Part shown: positions 1 to 10,431 of the stretch, piece after piece
Numbering within the stretch: position 1 is the first letter of the stretch
Layout: each line of letters starts with the position of its first letter
DNA from: Vibrio azureus
GTDB lineage: Bacteria > Pseudomonadota > Gammaproteobacteria > Enterobacterales > Vibrionaceae
NCBI RefSeq assembly: GCF_002849855.1
Contig: NZ_CP018616.1
Coordinates: 1,488,001-1,552,000 of the forward strand
Reading direction: 5' to 3'
DNA: 64,000 nt
Notes under the pieces: generated by a model
Told to the model about the DNA's origin: nothing
Seen by the model: the letters and a program-made list of their open reading frames with translations, nothing else
Database searches by the model: none
Program-made: the position numbers and the translations under genes

Positions 1-777
1 CAACTTAAATACGGTTTGCTCTTGAGGGGAAAGGATGCCTTTGACTCCGATTAACATCTGCTTATGACCTTTTTCTGGTCTCGCTTTGGAAGTCTTAAAC
101 CAATGATCCCAGATAGAAAGAAAAAAGCCAAAGTTTGAGTGGCTTTCGTTTATGTTGATTGAGTGGTGAATACGATGCATGTCAGGGGTAACGATAAACC
201 AGCGAAGTTTTTTATCGACTAAGCGTGCTATGCGACCGTTACTGTGATTAAACATCGCACTTACATTAAGCAGTATCTCAAAAATAATGATCGCAATCGG
301 GGAAACACCCAAAATAAAAATGGCCATGATTTTTAAAAATAAGGAAAGAATCATTTCAATTGGGTGAAAACGAATGGCGGTGGTAACGTCGACATCAAGG
401 TCACTGTGATGAACGCGATGAAGCTTCCATAAGTAAGGCACCATGTGAAACAAACGGTGCTGAGCATAAATAAGCAGATCAAGTAACAGCAAGCTTACCA
501 TTAGGTTAGCCCACCAGGGAACGGACAAATAATGCAACGCACCCCATTGGTTATCATCAGCAATCGTCGCAGCTTGTATAGTGGCTAATGGTACTAAGAG
601 CGCAATTAACGCACTATTGGTGGTAAGTAAGGAGAGATTATGAAACCAACGAAACCTGCGAGTTAATGTCAGTGTTCTTCTTGGGATTTTCTGTTCCCAT
701 ATTGCACACAGCATGAATACGGTAATAAAACAAATAAACCGTACCTCAGAAGCGTTATCGACCATATAATCTAACAA
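1..777 (-). CDS. Sterol desaturase / fatty acid hydroxylase family membrane protein (3' end outside window)
   Basis: The reading frame is open from the start to the left edge, so at least 259 codons are present and the C-terminus is missing. It has the three histidine clusters of the fatty acid hydroxylase superfamily: HRLFH at about residues 107-111, HRVHH at 120-124 and HRIHH at 201-205. They are separated by hydrophobic segments (about 15-30, 48-70, 90-105, 145-172). This family holds a di-iron centre in the inner membrane and hydroxylates or desaturates lipids; the substrate here cannot be told. I chose the TTG at 777 because a GGAAAAAG-type ribosome binding site lies 5-10 bases upstream; the next in-frame ATG is at 765 and has no such site. 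It is transcribed divergently from tapT. Confidence 0.85.
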   Translation of the reverse strand, partial: MLDYMVDNASEVRFICFITVFMLCAIWEQKIPRRTLTLTRRFRWFHNLSLLTTNSALIALLVPLATIQAATIADDNQWGALHYLSVPWWANLMVSLLLLDLLIYAQHRLFHMVPYLWKLHRVHHSDLDVDVTTAIRFHPIEMILSLFLKIMAIFILGVSPIAIIIFEILLNVSAMFNHSNGRIARLVDKKLRWFIVTPDMHRIHHSININESHSNFGFFLSIWDHWFKTSKARPEKGHKQMLIGVKGILSPQEQTVFKL

Positions 778-964
778 TGTCTTTTTCCTTTCCTTTTTCT
801 TTTAAGTAATACCTTTAGCAACTTACAACGGTTCACTTTGAGATAGCCTTAAAGCTTTTAAGTGGTCCTTTCCATGAAGTGCTCTTTACCGTCAAGTGGT
901 CTTGAGCTTATTTGGCTATACAAGTAGAATCTCGCTCTATTTTGCTATTGTTGACCGATTTCTA

Positions 965-1720
965 ATGAGAATCCACGCTTTTCACCGTTTATACCAGCAC
1001 CGTCAATCCATCTCAACTAAGTCTTTTAAAGCTCGTGGTTGTAAAGTTGTGAGATGCCCGTATTGCCAAGTATCACAGCAATACTGCTTATGTGCGCTAC
1101 AGCCTGATCTAACGACGGATGTCGCATGCTTACTACTGGTATCGGAAAACGAAGTGTTTAAGCCTAGTAATACAGGACGCTTAATTGCAGATGTAATTAG
1201 TGAATCCTATGTGTATCAGTGGAATCGAACCAACCCTGATAAGGAAATGTTAGATCTAATTAATAATCCGCGTTATCAGCCCGTAATTATTTTTCCTGCT
1301 GATTATGTTGATGACCCAGAACGTTTGTTATCTAGCTTAACAACTGAGCACACAAAGCATGAAGTGATGGGCAGAAAAAAATGGCTGTTTATTTTCATTG
1401 ATGGCAGTTGGCGAGAGGCGCGCAAAATCTTTCGACGCTCTGACTTTTTGCAGTCCTTACCCGTACTCTCTATCGCTCCCGAATTTGTCTCTGAATATAT
1501 AATGCGACGTTCCGATAATGAGCAGCACCTTTCAACAGCAGAAGTTGCTTCGCTGGTGTTGGAGCAAGCAGGAGAAGAAAAGGCATCGCAATGCTTACAA
1601 CTGTGGTTTGAAACCTTCCGTGAAACGTATATGTTAACTAAAACAAGGGTGAAAACCGATCCTTCTCGTCCTTGCTTAAAGAAATTTGAGCAATGGCTAA
1701 AAACCGAGAAGTCACTCTAA
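965..1720 (+). CDS. tapT: tRNA-uridine aminocarboxypropyltransferase (DTW domain, TapT/YfiP type)
   Basis: This 251-aa protein belongs to the DTW-domain family, which transfers the 3-amino-3-carboxypropyl group of S-adenosylmethionine to uridine in the tRNA variable loop (acp3U47 in E. coli). Cysteines C26, C31, C34, C41 and C43 near the N-terminus form the CxxC...CxC zinc-type cluster usual in the family. The DTW signature appears as DGSW at 147-150, followed by the conserved R-E-A-R-K segment. A 23-residue upstream extension is open from 896, but its sequence is not family-like and the ATG at 965 starts the conserved MRIHAFHRLYQ region. The gene stands alone between the divergent desaturase gene and nagK. 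Confidence 0.85.
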   Translation: MRIHAFHRLYQHRQSISTKSFKARGCKVVRCPYCQVSQQYCLCALQPDLTTDVACLLLVSENEVFKPSNTGRLIADVISESYVYQWNRTNPDKEMLDLINNPRYQPVIIFPADYVDDPERLLSSLTTEHTKHEVMGRKKWLFIFIDGSWREARKIFRRSDFLQSLPVLSIAPEFVSEYIMRRSDNEQHLSTAEVASLVLEQAGEEKASQCLQLWFETFRETYMLTKTRVKTDPSRPCLKKFEQWLKTEKSL

Positions 1721-1881
1721 GTAATAAACATAAGTGCTCAAACTGCGAGGCTTATTCACCATGACAAAGAGATAAATCAGAAACGGGTCACGGTATATCG
1801 ATGATCAGGTATGGATAATATCATTAATTCGACTCGAGGATGCTTGGTGAGAGTCAAAAGCGCAGTATAGGAGATAATTGC

Positions 1882-2796
1882 ATGTATTACGGTTTCGATG
1901 TTGGCGGCACGAAAATAGAATTTGGTGCATTTAACGATGAATTGGAACGTGTAGCCACTGAACGAGTTCCGACACCGACGAATGACTATAAATTGTTGGT
2001 CAATACCATTTCCGATCTAGTCGATAAGTACGATACAGAGTTTGGTTGTGAGGGCAGTATTGGACTTGGTCTGCCGGGAATGGAAGATGCTGACTCAGAG
2101 ACAGTTCTGACGGTTAACGTACCTGCTGCAAAGGGTAAGCCTCTTCGTGCCGATCTTGAAGCAAAAGTAGGGCGTGATGTCAAAATTGAAAACGACGCTA
2201 ATTGTTTTGCTTTATCAGAAGCGTGGGATGAAGAATTACAGCATGAGCCTTCTGTTTTAGGGTTGATACTTGGGACCGGCTTCGGTGGTGGGATTATCGT
2301 TGATGGTAAGGTATTTTCAGGTCGAAATCATGTGGCTGGTGAAGAAGGGCACACACGACTCCCTCTTGATGCTTGGTTCCATTTGGGAGAAGACGCGCCA
2401 CTCTTACCATGTGGGTGTGGGAAAAAAGGCTGTTTAGACAGTTATTTGTCTGGTCGAGGTTTTGAAGACTTATACACGCATTATTACAGCGAAGAGAAAA
2501 AAGCAGTCGATATCATCACCGCGTATAAAGTAGGTGAAGCAAATGCTGTCGAACATGTCGATCGCTTCATGGAATTGTTAGCGATTTGCTTGGCTAATGT
2601 TTTTACTGCCATGGACCCACATGTTGTCGTTCTGGGTGGTGGTTTATCAAACTTTGATCTGATTTATGATGAGATGCCCAAGCGTATTCCTAAACACCTC
2701 CTATCTGTCGCAAAATGCCCAACGATCATCAAAGCAAAGCATGGTGATTCTGGTGGTGTCCGTGGCGCCGCTTTCTTGAATATTAAACCATCGTAA
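1882..2796 (+). CDS. nagK: N-acetyl-D-glucosamine kinase (ROK family)
   Basis: This 304-aa protein matches the size and layout of E. coli NagK. It has the ROK phosphate-binding loop DVGGTK at residues 6-11, the catalytic END motif with D105, and the zinc module H157 with C177, C179 and C184 (pattern CGCGKKGC). NagK phosphorylates free GlcNAc, salvaged from murein or chitin breakdown, to GlcNAc-6-phosphate with ATP in the cytosol. A 14-codon upstream extension is open, but MYYGFDVGG at 1882 is the conserved N-terminus and has a purine-rich GGAGATAA stretch upstream. Chitin sugars are typical Vibrio nutrients. ManNAc kinase or glucokinase paralogs are the main alternatives. Confidence 0.88.
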   Translation: MYYGFDVGGTKIEFGAFNDELERVATERVPTPTNDYKLLVNTISDLVDKYDTEFGCEGSIGLGLPGMEDADSETVLTVNVPAAKGKPLRADLEAKVGRDVKIENDANCFALSEAWDEELQHEPSVLGLILGTGFGGGIIVDGKVFSGRNHVAGEEGHTRLPLDAWFHLGEDAPLLPCGCGKKGCLDSYLSGRGFEDLYTHYYSEEKKAVDIITAYKVGEANAVEHVDRFMELLAICLANVFTAMDPHVVVLGGGLSNFDLIYDEMPKRIPKHLLSVAKCPTIIKAKHGDSGGVRGAAFLNIKPS

Positions 2797-2819
2797 TTTC
2801 ATACTCATATCATGTCCGG

Positions 2820-2859
2820 CTATCCCAGCGTATTAGCAAATAGTTAATACGCGGGATAG
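2820..2859 (+). terminator. Hairpin downstream of nagK
   Basis: CTATCCCaGCGTATTA (2820-2835) pairs with TAATACGCGGGATAG (2845-2859), giving a long stem with one bulged base. No strong T-tract follows, so it may end nagK transcripts through another route or stabilise their 3' ends. The remainder of the 2797-3105 gap shows nothing else I recognise. Confidence 0.45.
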
Positions 2860-3105
2860 TGCATAAGTAAATTAGCTAAAGCACAAACCCATCAATGCCT
2901 TCCTCTTTCCTATCTGGCTTGCCTCTCTGGTAGAAATTCATTTTTAACTGAACTAATTGATATTAACTCCAATTGGTTACCGTGAAGTTTTATATTTACT
3001 TTTGGACTGATGTTTATCCAAGAGATATATCTAAGTAAGGGCGCTCGATCACCTTCGCAAAAAAGACTATTATGTGTGAAATTTCCATTGTATAGCTATT
3101 AATCT

Positions 3106-3435
3106 ATGTCTTTTCCTCCTTGCCCTAACTGTCAATCAGAATTTGTTTATCAAGACCAAAATGTATTAGTTTGTCCTGAGTGTGCTTATGAGTGGGACCC
3201 TTCTGAAATTGAAGAAAACATACAAGTTAAAGATGCCAATGGGACCTTGCTGAATGAGGGCGATAAAGTCACACTAGCCAAAGATTTAAAAGTAAAAGGC
3301 AGTTCTATTGTGCTGAAGATTGGCACCAAAGCTCTCATAAAGCGTATAAAGGACGGGAAGGATCATCAATTGGATTGTCGTGTCGACGGTGCGGGTGAGA
3401 TGTTAGTTACTGCTCAGTTTGTTAAAAAATCTTAA
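3106..3435 (+). CDS. yjdM: YjdM/PhnA-type zinc-ribbon protein
   Basis: This 109-aa protein starts with a zinc ribbon: C6 and C9 (CPNC) and C23 and C26 (CPEC). A small SH3-like domain follows, rich in the KVTLAKDLKVKG-type residues seen in the YjdM family, formerly called PhnA. The family's biochemical role is poorly defined. Despite the old name it is not the phosphonoacetate hydrolase. Length and both halves match the family. It appears to be monocistronic; the convergent gene on the other strand ends at 3614. Confidence 0.85.
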   Translation: MSFPPCPNCQSEFVYQDQNVLVCPECAYEWDPSEIEENIQVKDANGTLLNEGDKVTLAKDLKVKGSSIVLKIGTKALIKRIKDGKDHQLDCRVDGAGEMLVTAQFVKKS

Positions 3436-3530
3436 GCACCCAATACAGCATAAATATTCCTAAGTGACAAGTTCCCAAGATTATTGCGCTGAACAAAGCA
3501 TTTTGAGGTTACTTAGATATAGATTCTACG

Positions 3531-3566
3531 AAAATAAAACCCAAGCCGTTTAGATTGGCTTGGGTT
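3531..3566 (-). terminator. Rho-independent terminator of the DUF2960 gene
   Basis: AACCCAAGCC (3538-3547) pairs with GGCTTGGGTT (3557-3566) around a 9-base loop. Read on the minus strand the stem is followed by TTTTATTTT, so it serves the leftward gene ending at 3614. It may also stop the convergent yjdM transcript. Confidence 0.7.
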
Positions 3567-3613
3567 AGTACTTTACTTGGGTAAGACAAAGAACTGGAAA
3601 GTTTTGACTGTCG

Positions 3614-3880
3614 TTATTTGTCTTTTTTTCCAACACCTAAGTTTTCTTTTTGAGCGAGAGTGATCTTAGTAAAACCGAGCTTTCTGAAGTGGTTATCACG
3701 GTAATTCCTCACTGCTTTTGTATCCGATACCGCTTCAATTTGTTGCTCCATCTTTAAATAGGCAGAAATATCAATCCCTTCTGCTTCAGCTACCGCTTCA
3801 TGAATATTACGATGTTGCTGATAAGAAAACGTCAGTTCTTTGTCTTCATTTTTATACGTGTAAAGAATGGTACGAGCCAT
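3614..3880 (-). CDS. DUF2960 family protein
   Basis: This 88-aa soluble protein resembles the short DUF2960 family found in Vibrio and related genera (MART-I-Y-T-K start, EAVAEAEGIDISAYLKMEQQIE core, YRDNHFRKLGF segment). No function is known to me. It is charged and mostly helical, with no signal peptide. It is followed by its own terminator. The family assignment comes from memory of the conserved core. Confidence 0.7.
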   Translation of the reverse strand: MARTILYTYKNEDKELTFSYQQHRNIHEAVAEAEGIDISAYLKMEQQIEAVSDTKAVRNYRDNHFRKLGFTKITLAQKENLGVGKKDK

Positions 3881-4037
3881 AGCAGTCTCTCTGGATAAAG
3901 TTTGATAAATCTATGAAAGCCAGATGGAACTGACTTCAAAATACGATACCCAAGTGATATCAAGACACTCAAAAAGGGCGAACGTCTTGAGGTCACTTTG
4001 GTATAACGTTAGATTTTGCCTTGAAGAGAGAGAATTG

Positions 4038-4586
4038 TCACGCTTTACAAGTGCTGTGTTGTTGGTTGAATTTTTCAATAAACTGCATAACAAATCGCGC
4101 AATTGCGTCAATATCATTGATATTCATGTGAGGGAGGGGGGTATCAAGTCGGTTGCTATCGGAAGCAATGGCGATGATGTTGTCATCGAAAAGATACAAC
4201 CATGGTTTACCTACTTGTTCGCGATGAAGTTCTATTTTGGGAAAAGCAAGATTCTTACAGCCTTCAACCAAAATCGCATCGAGAGAGCTTTGATCGAAAG
4301 ACTCTAATAGATGATAAAAGCTTGTCTCAGCATTGGGGGTTTCCGTCATTAACACATGACGATAACGGGAAGCAATTAACATTTGAGAGGCCCCCGCTTT
4401 TCTCAAGCGATAGCTATCTTTTCCTGGTTGATCAACATCAAAGTCATGGTGAGCATGTTTTAACATCCCAATACGTAACCCTGACTGTGTTAATTTGGGT
4501 AAGAGTGCCTCAAGTAAGGTGGTTTTTCCGGTGCCAGAATAGGCGGCAAACCCCAAGATTGGTATTTTAATGTGTTTTGAGTTCAT
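4038..4586 (-). CDS. mobB: Molybdopterin-guanine dinucleotide biosynthesis protein B
   Basis: This 182-aa P-loop GTPase has a Walker A motif in the stretch [10 protein letters not shown] (residues 14-23) and the MobB features [19 protein letters not shown] and ILVEGCKN further on. MobB assists MobA in attaching GMP to molybdopterin, giving the cofactor of DMSO/TMAO- and nitrate-reductase-type enzymes. Its start lies 20 bp inside the end of mobA, so the two genes are translationally coupled. Several overlapping frames on the plus strand here are unsupported shadows. Confidence 0.9.
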   Translation of the reverse strand: MNSKHIKIPILGFAAYSGTGKTTLLEALLPKLTQSGLRIGMLKHAHHDFDVDQPGKDSYRLRKAGASQMLIASRYRHVLMTETPNAETSFYHLLESFDQSSLDAILVEGCKNLAFPKIELHREQVGKPWLYLFDDNIIAIASDSNRLDTPLPHMNINDIDAIARFVMQFIEKFNQQHSTCKA

Positions 4587-5169
4587 AAGAGTTATCCAAT
4601 ATCGCGAGCTCTTCTGGTGTATTTAAATTGATAAAGTTTCGTGGTGAATCGCTAAAGTCAACATAATGGGTATTACACTCCGTATAAAGGCGAGTGATTT
4701 TTCTTTCCCCGCGTAGCAAGAAGGCATTGATCTGGGGAAGGATACGCTTGTGCATAAGCGTAAATACCGGTTGTGGGTATTGGCCATCGTGCGCCACAAC
4801 GATATCGACGTTTTCGTTAGCGGCCTGACAAAATCGAGTAACAAGGTAAGGTGAAATAAAAGGGCAATCACAGGGTACAAAGCCAACCCAATCGGTTGTC
4901 GCATAGTTCAACCCTGACTGGAAACCACTGACAGGTCCCAGAAAGCCTTCTGTTTTATCACTGAACACAACAGCAAACTTTTGGTATGACTCTAGGTTTC
5001 GGTTAGCATTAATAAATAAATTAGAAGTCTGATTAGACAAGCGTTTGACTACGTGTTCGATTAAAGGCTTATCAAAGAATTCGATTAATCCTTTATCTCT
5101 TCCTCCCATTCTACTGGCCTGTCCGCCAGCTAATATAACCCAGCTTGTTTCATTTGGTATAATCATCAT
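4567..5169 (-). CDS. mobA: Molybdenum cofactor guanylyltransferase
   Basis: This 200-aa nucleotidyltransferase has the MobA signature LAGG...SRMGGRDKG at residues 13-27 and a later VPCDCPF segment for metal/GTP binding. It transfers GMP from GTP to Mo-molybdopterin, producing MGD in the cytosol. It is the first gene of a mobA-mobB pair with overlapping ends. A 170-bp spacer separates it from the MscS gene downstream of the next operon. Confidence 0.9.
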   Translation of the reverse strand: MMIIPNETSWVILAGGQASRMGGRDKGLIEFFDKPLIEHVVKRLSNQTSNLFINANRNLESYQKFAVVFSDKTEGFLGPVSGFQSGLNYATTDWVGFVPCDCPFISPYLVTRFCQAANENVDIVVAHDGQYPQPVFTLMHKRILPQINAFLLRGERKITRLYTECNTHYVDFSDSPRNFINLNTPEELAILDNSYELKTH

Positions 5170-5336
5170 TCTCGTTGGAGTTTATTTTAACTAGAAAGGT
5201 GATTGTGAGTGTTTCACATCACTTTAAATCAAGCACTTGTCGTTACTTGCATATTACAATCTTTACATTTCACCCTAGCACAGACTTAACCATGATAATT
5301 TGAGCTTGATTAACTTTTTACTGGGTATATACAGAA

Positions 5337-6215
5337 TTACTCTGAATGTAGGGCAATTTTAGGAGGATGAATGCCATGTTTTTTAAATTCTTTCATCACT
5401 CTGAGCGTAATATCCGTTTCAAACAACTTTTCATACACAGTATCAACGACGTAAGCTTTACAAGTGAGTTGAATCGCCAAGTAATTATCAGTGATAGTCT
5501 GTTTAACAAGGACAGTTACAGGTTTGGGAAGGTGGACATAACGACTGGATGAAGCTGCTTCTTGGATAAGATCACGCGCTAGCGGAATATCCTCATTAAT
5601 GCTGACATAAAAAGGGATGACGACCTGCATATCGAGCTCACCATAGTTACCACTGATAACGACTTCACTGAGAAACTTATTGTTTGGAATTGTAATGATA
5701 TCATCGGTTAGGGTTCTCATTCGGACAGAGCGGAGCCCAATCGTAATAATATCACCATAATGACCATCAAAAGTGACACGGTCACCGACTTGGAAGGGCC
5801 TATCGACCATCACGGTCATCCCTGCAATAAACGATGCCGCGAGATCTTTGAGCGCGAAGCCGACAGAAACGGCAAGAGTGCCACCGATTAACGCAAGTAT
5901 TTGGTCATTAATTCGAAAACTCATCATAAAGACAATCGATCCCGCAGTGAGATAGATAAAAAACTGGAGAAAAGACTGCAGCTTTTGCAAAATCATCCGA
6001 TACTGAACAAATTGGCTTCCTACTCGTTCAACAAGAGAATGGATAAACTTGAGTAACAACCAAGTACAGAGCACAACAATCATAGAAAAAAAGACACCAC
6101 TCCAGCGAATCATGCTGGCAAATTGTTGAATATTATCAACGTTGGTGGAGTCTTCAGCCGCGAAAGCAGGGCTATAAGCTAGCAACATAAATATAAGATA
6201 AAGCAGCGTTTTCAT
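5337..6215 (-). CDS. MscS-family mechanosensitive ion channel
   Basis: This 292-aa protein begins with a cleavable-looking signal peptide (LLYLIFMLLAYSPAFAA, residues 4-20) and has membrane segments at about 38-58 and 84-100. The MscS pore helix follows, Gly/Ala-rich (GGTLAVSVGFALKDLAASF, 111-129), then the beta domain with RPFQVGDRV. The family forms channels that open under membrane tension during osmotic downshift. The start at 6215 lies two bases past the stop of the upstream membrane NTPase gene, so the pair is one operon. An earlier in-frame start at 6272 would overlap that gene by 55 bp and would not give a signal peptide. Confidence 0.87.
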   Translation of the reverse strand: MKTLLYLIFMLLAYSPAFAAEDSTNVDNIQQFASMIRWSGVFFSMIVVLCTWLLLKFIHSLVERVGSQFVQYRMILQKLQSFLQFFIYLTAGSIVFMMSFRINDQILALIGGTLAVSVGFALKDLAASFIAGMTVMVDRPFQVGDRVTFDGHYGDIITIGLRSVRMRTLTDDIITIPNNKFLSEVVISGNYGELDMQVVIPFYVSINEDIPLARDLIQEAASSSRYVHLPKPVTVLVKQTITDNYLAIQLTCKAYVVDTVYEKLFETDITLRVMKEFKKHGIHPPKIALHSE

Positions 6216-6217
6216 CG

Positions 6218-8563
6218 TTATTTCACCAATAAATGTTGACGGTCGAGGACATTGGTTATGTGACGGAACCAATGGTCGGACACTCTGGCTTTGTCTTTAT
6301 TCCATTCAATAAAGCCTCGACTTTGAAAATAGCGAAGTGTGCCAATGACTTCAGCAACACTTAATTGAGTGCATTCTGATAACTCTTCAGGAGAAGCTAC
6401 TTCCAATTGCACAATTGAGCGTAAAACTGCCAACATCGGCTTGGGCATTTTTTCCAGTTCTTGAGATTCTGGCGCATGAAAAAGGCGAACGACCACCTCT
6501 TGGGTCTCTTTGTCTTGCCGTAAAGACAGTCGAAAGAAACGCAGGGCAACAGTGGGGTTACCATCTGAGTAATGCCATAAAATTCGATAAAAGCCTTGCT
6601 TGGCACGTTCTTCTTCGGTGATGTCTTCCTGAGCCCATTGTTTGGGGACCACTAAACCAACAAAACTCAGTTGATGCGTTTGCTCTTGATTAATGCGGGA
6701 GTCGAATAGGTCAGCAAGCTGCTTTTCATTCCACTTAGGCATCACGGAGATCCAATCGAACAATAAACGCTCCCCACGAGCTCTATCAACAAAACGCCAA
6801 CTGGATTTTTCAATCGCAATAATCACCCGATGATTTAGTTTTGAACGTCGTAAAAGATTTGTCAGTTTTATCAAACTTTCTAGACCACCTACTGTGGGTT
6901 TAACCAGCCGCTGAGCATTATCAACGGCGATTAAGTAGACGGTGTCGCTTTCGCGTAAAAAAGATAAGATTTGTTGTTCAGTCACATTTTCCGCAAGGCC
7001 GAGTGCAGCTGCAAGGTCGGTAATAAAATCGTTGTAACCACCATGAGTGCAATTTAAATATATCGGTTCTGCATTCTTTACTTTACCTAACAGTGTGTGC
7101 AGGAAAGTGGTGGTACCGATACCACGTTCGCCAGTTACGACACAAACCGCGGGTCCATCGGTTAAAACGTACTTAGAGATTTGTTTTATCTCATCTGCAG
7201 CATAGCTAACCAAAGTGCTGTTCGGATGACCCGGTTGGATATAATCAAAAGTTCTCTCTCCACGAATACGAACAAGTGTTGCATCATTTCCTTTGGTATT
7301 GGTTTGCTTTGAAACTTCTATTCTGAATAAGTAAGCGAGGGCTTGACTGAATAAAGTGTATTTAGAGAGTAGGGTAATTAGACGATATTTGAGTTGAGTA
7401 AATAAAAGCCAAACTGCAGTGATTGCAGTACAAAATAAACTGATGAAAAACCGCTTTTTATGCGCTTGTGCCCAAGAAACAAGAGCAGGTTGCTCTACAA
7501 CTTTATCTGCAGCTTGAAACACCGTCTCACGCCAAAGGCGCAATACGGCCAGAGTGATGAGCACAAACCAGACAAACACCACACTGGAAATCCATGAATA
7601 AATAGTGCCTTTTCCAAGTGTTTGCATTGATATCTGTAGTATCACACCCGCAATAATGATACTCCATATATATCGACGTATAGTGATAAGGCATAATTTT
7701 AACGTTTTAGGGCCAGCGCCACGAACGTTTCTCGCCGTAAACTCAAGGATGATATTAATGATTATGGCCCCACCTAGTATCCACCAGGTAAAAATCTCGA
7801 AAATAGATAAATGTTGTAAGCTAGGTAATTGAGACAAAACTCGTATGCTCAATATTAATGCGATTAGCCAAGCTATGGCCTTATTCGCTCGACAGATATA
7901 CCAAACTAGTCGAACCCAAACTGGAGGGCTAATGACTTCGTTAAGATGCCTTTGACGAAATAAATCCGTCATGCGCTTACTGTTGCTTAGCCACCAAAAT
8001 AAAATCGCAAAGATGAACAATACTTTCACGCTTGACCAGATGACTGGAATAGGGGAAATGACCATCTGTTGACCAAGAAGCTTAAAAGAGCGAATTTGAA
8101 ATAAAATCAGATATTCGAAATTCAATCGAGTCTGGTACCACTCCTGTTTAAATTGCGTTACTCCCAATGGCCCAAACCCTGTTAATCGTTCTCTTGTTTG
8201 TGCAGTTGCGAAAGTAAGCAGCTTTTCTTTGCTTCTACTTAAGCTGTTTATGGTCAAATATCTTAACTGTATGGTTTGCCAGTCTTGCTCATTATTGACA
8301 TTGTGATAATGAGATAGCTGTTTGCTAAATGCTTCAGTTTGTTTTTGCAGCTGTTCGATAACAATGCGAAGTAAATGATTCACCGTTTGTTGATCTTGCG
8401 GTGATATAAAGGCAAGTTCGGGTAAGTCAGTGACTTTTTGTGCAATATCCTGAGCAATAGGAAGGGGCTGTGGTTTGTATTGAAACTCATAGTCCTCCAT
8501 AGCTTGAGTGGGAGGGATAAACATTAATAGCACCCAAAACAAAGCGTGTGTTGCGAACGGCAT
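6218..8563 (-). CDS. Multi-span membrane protein with C-terminal P-loop NTPase domain
   Basis: This 781-aa protein starts with a signal-like segment (residues 5-20), then a helical periplasmic-type region of about 150 residues. About six transmembrane helices follow between roughly 175 and 400. The C-terminal half is cytoplasmic-type: a Walker A loop GERGIGTTT at 478-486, a Walker B-like YLIAVDN with D548, and a C-terminal part resembling a winged helix (about 700-770, PEELSECTQLSVAEVIGTLRYFQSRGFIEW). That arrangement recalls STAND/AAA ATPases fused to a membrane anchor. I do not recognise a named family. It forms a two-gene operon with the downstream MscS channel (2-bp gap), so I infer a function linked to that channel or to envelope stress. 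Confidence 0.75.
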   Translation of the reverse strand: MPFATHALFWVLLMFIPPTQAMEDYEFQYKPQPLPIAQDIAQKVTDLPELAFISPQDQQTVNHLLRIVIEQLQKQTEAFSKQLSHYHNVNNEQDWQTIQLRYLTINSLSRSKEKLLTFATAQTRERLTGFGPLGVTQFKQEWYQTRLNFEYLILFQIRSFKLLGQQMVISPIPVIWSSVKVLFIFAILFWWLSNSKRMTDLFRQRHLNEVISPPVWVRLVWYICRANKAIAWLIALILSIRVLSQLPSLQHLSIFEIFTWWILGGAIIINIILEFTARNVRGAGPKTLKLCLITIRRYIWSIIIAGVILQISMQTLGKGTIYSWISSVVFVWFVLITLAVLRLWRETVFQAADKVVEQPALVSWAQAHKKRFFISLFCTAITAVWLLFTQLKYRLITLLSKYTLFSQALAYLFRIEVSKQTNTKGNDATLVRIRGERTFDYIQPGHPNSTLVSYAADEIKQISKYVLTDGPAVCVVTGERGIGTTTFLHTLLGKVKNAEPIYLNCTHGGYNDFITDLAAALGLAENVTEQQILSFLRESDTVYLIAVDNAQRLVKPTVGGLESLIKLTNLLRRSKLNHRVIIAIEKSSWRFVDRARGERLLFDWISVMPKWNEKQLADLFDSRINQEQTHQLSFVGLVVPKQWAQEDITEEERAKQGFYRILWHYSDGNPTVALRFFRLSLRQDKETQEVVVRLFHAPESQELEKMPKPMLAVLRSIVQLEVASPEELSECTQLSVAEVIGTLRYFQSRGFIEWNKDKARVSDHWFRHITNVLDRQHLLVK

Positions 8564-8836
8564 AAAATCCTCTTTAAACTTAAACGCTTATCGAGAGTGT
8601 AGTTGCTTTATGATGATATGCTAATTTCGTCATGTCACCTTGAAATGAACTTTGGACTAAGCTAAGAACTCAAAGTTTTACTAATACGCTCATTTTTCAG
8701 AATAAAAGTGTTCTAATTCTGTACGATACTCGTCGCTGGGTACAAATTCATAAAAACAAAGCTTGAAGTGTGAAGCCTTAAGCAGTAACGTGACGCGAAT
8801 TTTCTCAATAAACTCAACATTGCTAAGGTAAAGGTT

Positions 8837-10423
8837 TTGATTTCCACAGCGAATATTACTCAACAATTTGGCGCAAAGCCGCTATTTGAAAACATCTCAG
8901 TCAAGTTCGGAGAGGGCAATCGCTACGGCTTAATTGGAGCGAACGGTTGTGGTAAATCCACCTTTATGAAAATACTCAGTGGTGAGCTTGATCCAAGCGG
9001 TGGTAACGTGAGCTACGACCCGAACGAGCGTGTTGCCAAACTTAATCAGGATCAATTCGCTTATGAAGAATATACCGTTATCGATACGGTTATCATGGGT
9101 CATAAAGAGCTTTGGCAAGTAAAGCAGGAACGCGACCGTATTTACTCTCTTGCTGAAATGAGCGAAGAAGATGGCATGAAGGTTGCCGATCTTGAAGTGC
9201 AATTCGCAGAAATGGATGGCTACATGGCAGAAGCGAAAGCAGGTGAACTATTACTTGCTGTCGGTATCCCGCTGGAGCAACACTTTGGTTTGATGAGTGA
9301 AGTGGCACCGGGCTGGAAACTGCGTGTCCTTCTTGCACAGGTACTATTTGCTGACCCAGATATCATGCTACTTGATGAACCAACCAACAACTTGGACATG
9401 GATACGATTCATTGGTTGGAAGAAACGCTTAACGCGCGTAACTGTACAATGATCATTATTTCGCACGATCGCCACTTCTTAAACTCAGTATGTACTCATA
9501 TGGCTGACTTAGATTATGGTGAGTTACGTGTGTATCCAGGTAACTACGACGAGTATATGACCGCTGCATCTCAAGCTCGTGAGCGTTTACTCAATGATAA
9601 TGCGAAGAAGAAAGCACAAATCGCTGAATTACAAACGTTCGTTGCTCGTTTCTCAGCGAACGCATCTAAAGCGAAACAAGCTACCTCGCGTGCAAAACAA
9701 ATTGATAAGATCAAACTGGATGAAGTCAAAGCCTCAAGCCGTCAAAGCCCATTTATTCGCTTCGAGCAATCGAAAGAGCTTTTCCGTAATGCATTGGTGG
9801 TTGAAAATCTGACTCAAGGCTTTGAGGACGATTTATTCAGTGATTTTAGTGCGATTTTTGAAGTTGGTGAACGTGTTGCCATCATCGGTGAAAACGGTGT
9901 CGGTAAAACAACATTCTTAAATACTTTGGCTGGTGAACTAGAGCCTCGTAACGGTGAATTTAAGTGGTCGGAAAATGCTAACATCGGCTACTATGCTCAA
10001 GATCATGCGCATGACTTTTCACAAGACCTTAACCTTACAGAATGGATGGGGCAATGGAGACAAGAAGGCGATGATGAGCAAGCTGTCCGTGGATTTTTAG
10101 GTCGCATGTTATTTGGTCAAGACGATATTAAAAAATCGGTCAAAGTATTGTCTGGTGGAGAGCAGGGTAGAATGCTGCTTGGTAAGCTGATGATGCACAA
10201 ACCTAACATGTTGTTAATGGATGAACCGACTAACCACATGGATATGGAGTCGATTGAGGCATTGAATACGGCGCTTGAACAATACAAAGGGACCTTATTC
10301 TTTGTTTCTCATGACCGTGTTTTTGTTGACTCTTTGGCGACTCGAATTATCGAAATTCGTGATGGTAAAATTACCGATTTCAAAGGCACTTACGACGAGT
10401 TTTTGAAGACAAGAGATGCCTAG
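8837..10423 (+). CDS. ybiT: ABC-F family ATPase YbiT
   Basis: This 528-aa protein has two soluble ABC ATPase domains and no membrane part. The first Walker A is GANGCGKST (about 34-42), with [10 protein letters not shown] for Walker B; the second Walker A is GENGVGKTT and its signature is [10 protein letters not shown]. The first domain's signature is degenerate ([11 protein letters not shown]), as in YbiT. ABC-F proteins act on ribosomes rather than in transport. The start is a TTG at 8837 with AAGGTAAAGG just upstream, and the N-terminus aligns with the YbiT start. A strong terminator follows. Confidence 0.9.
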   Translation: MISTANITQQFGAKPLFENISVKFGEGNRYGLIGANGCGKSTFMKILSGELDPSGGNVSYDPNERVAKLNQDQFAYEEYTVIDTVIMGHKELWQVKQERDRIYSLAEMSEEDGMKVADLEVQFAEMDGYMAEAKAGELLLAVGIPLEQHFGLMSEVAPGWKLRVLLAQVLFADPDIMLLDEPTNNLDMDTIHWLEETLNARNCTMIIISHDRHFLNSVCTHMADLDYGELRVYPGNYDEYMTAASQARERLLNDNAKKKAQIAELQTFVARFSANASKAKQATSRAKQIDKIKLDEVKASSRQSPFIRFEQSKELFRNALVVENLTQGFEDDLFSDFSAIFEVGERVAIIGENGVGKTTFLNTLAGELEPRNGEFKWSENANIGYYAQDHAHDFSQDLNLTEWMGQWRQEGDDEQAVRGFLGRMLFGQDDIKKSVKVLSGGEQGRMLLGKLMMHKPNMLLMDEPTNHMDMESIEALNTALEQYKGTLFFVSHDRVFVDSLATRIIEIRDGKITDFKGTYDEFLKTRDA

Positions 10424-10431
10424 TTAAGTAT

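Noticed and set aside
3911..4307. Open frames on both strands next to mobB
   Set aside because: They overlap mobB, which has a complete motif set, or short intergenic sequence with no start signals.
5773..5785. GTGACACGGTCAC resembling matS
   Set aside because: It differs from the matS consensus in the central triplet (third position is not a pyrimidine). The similar sites at 36621-36633 and 63789-63801 each have one mismatch too.
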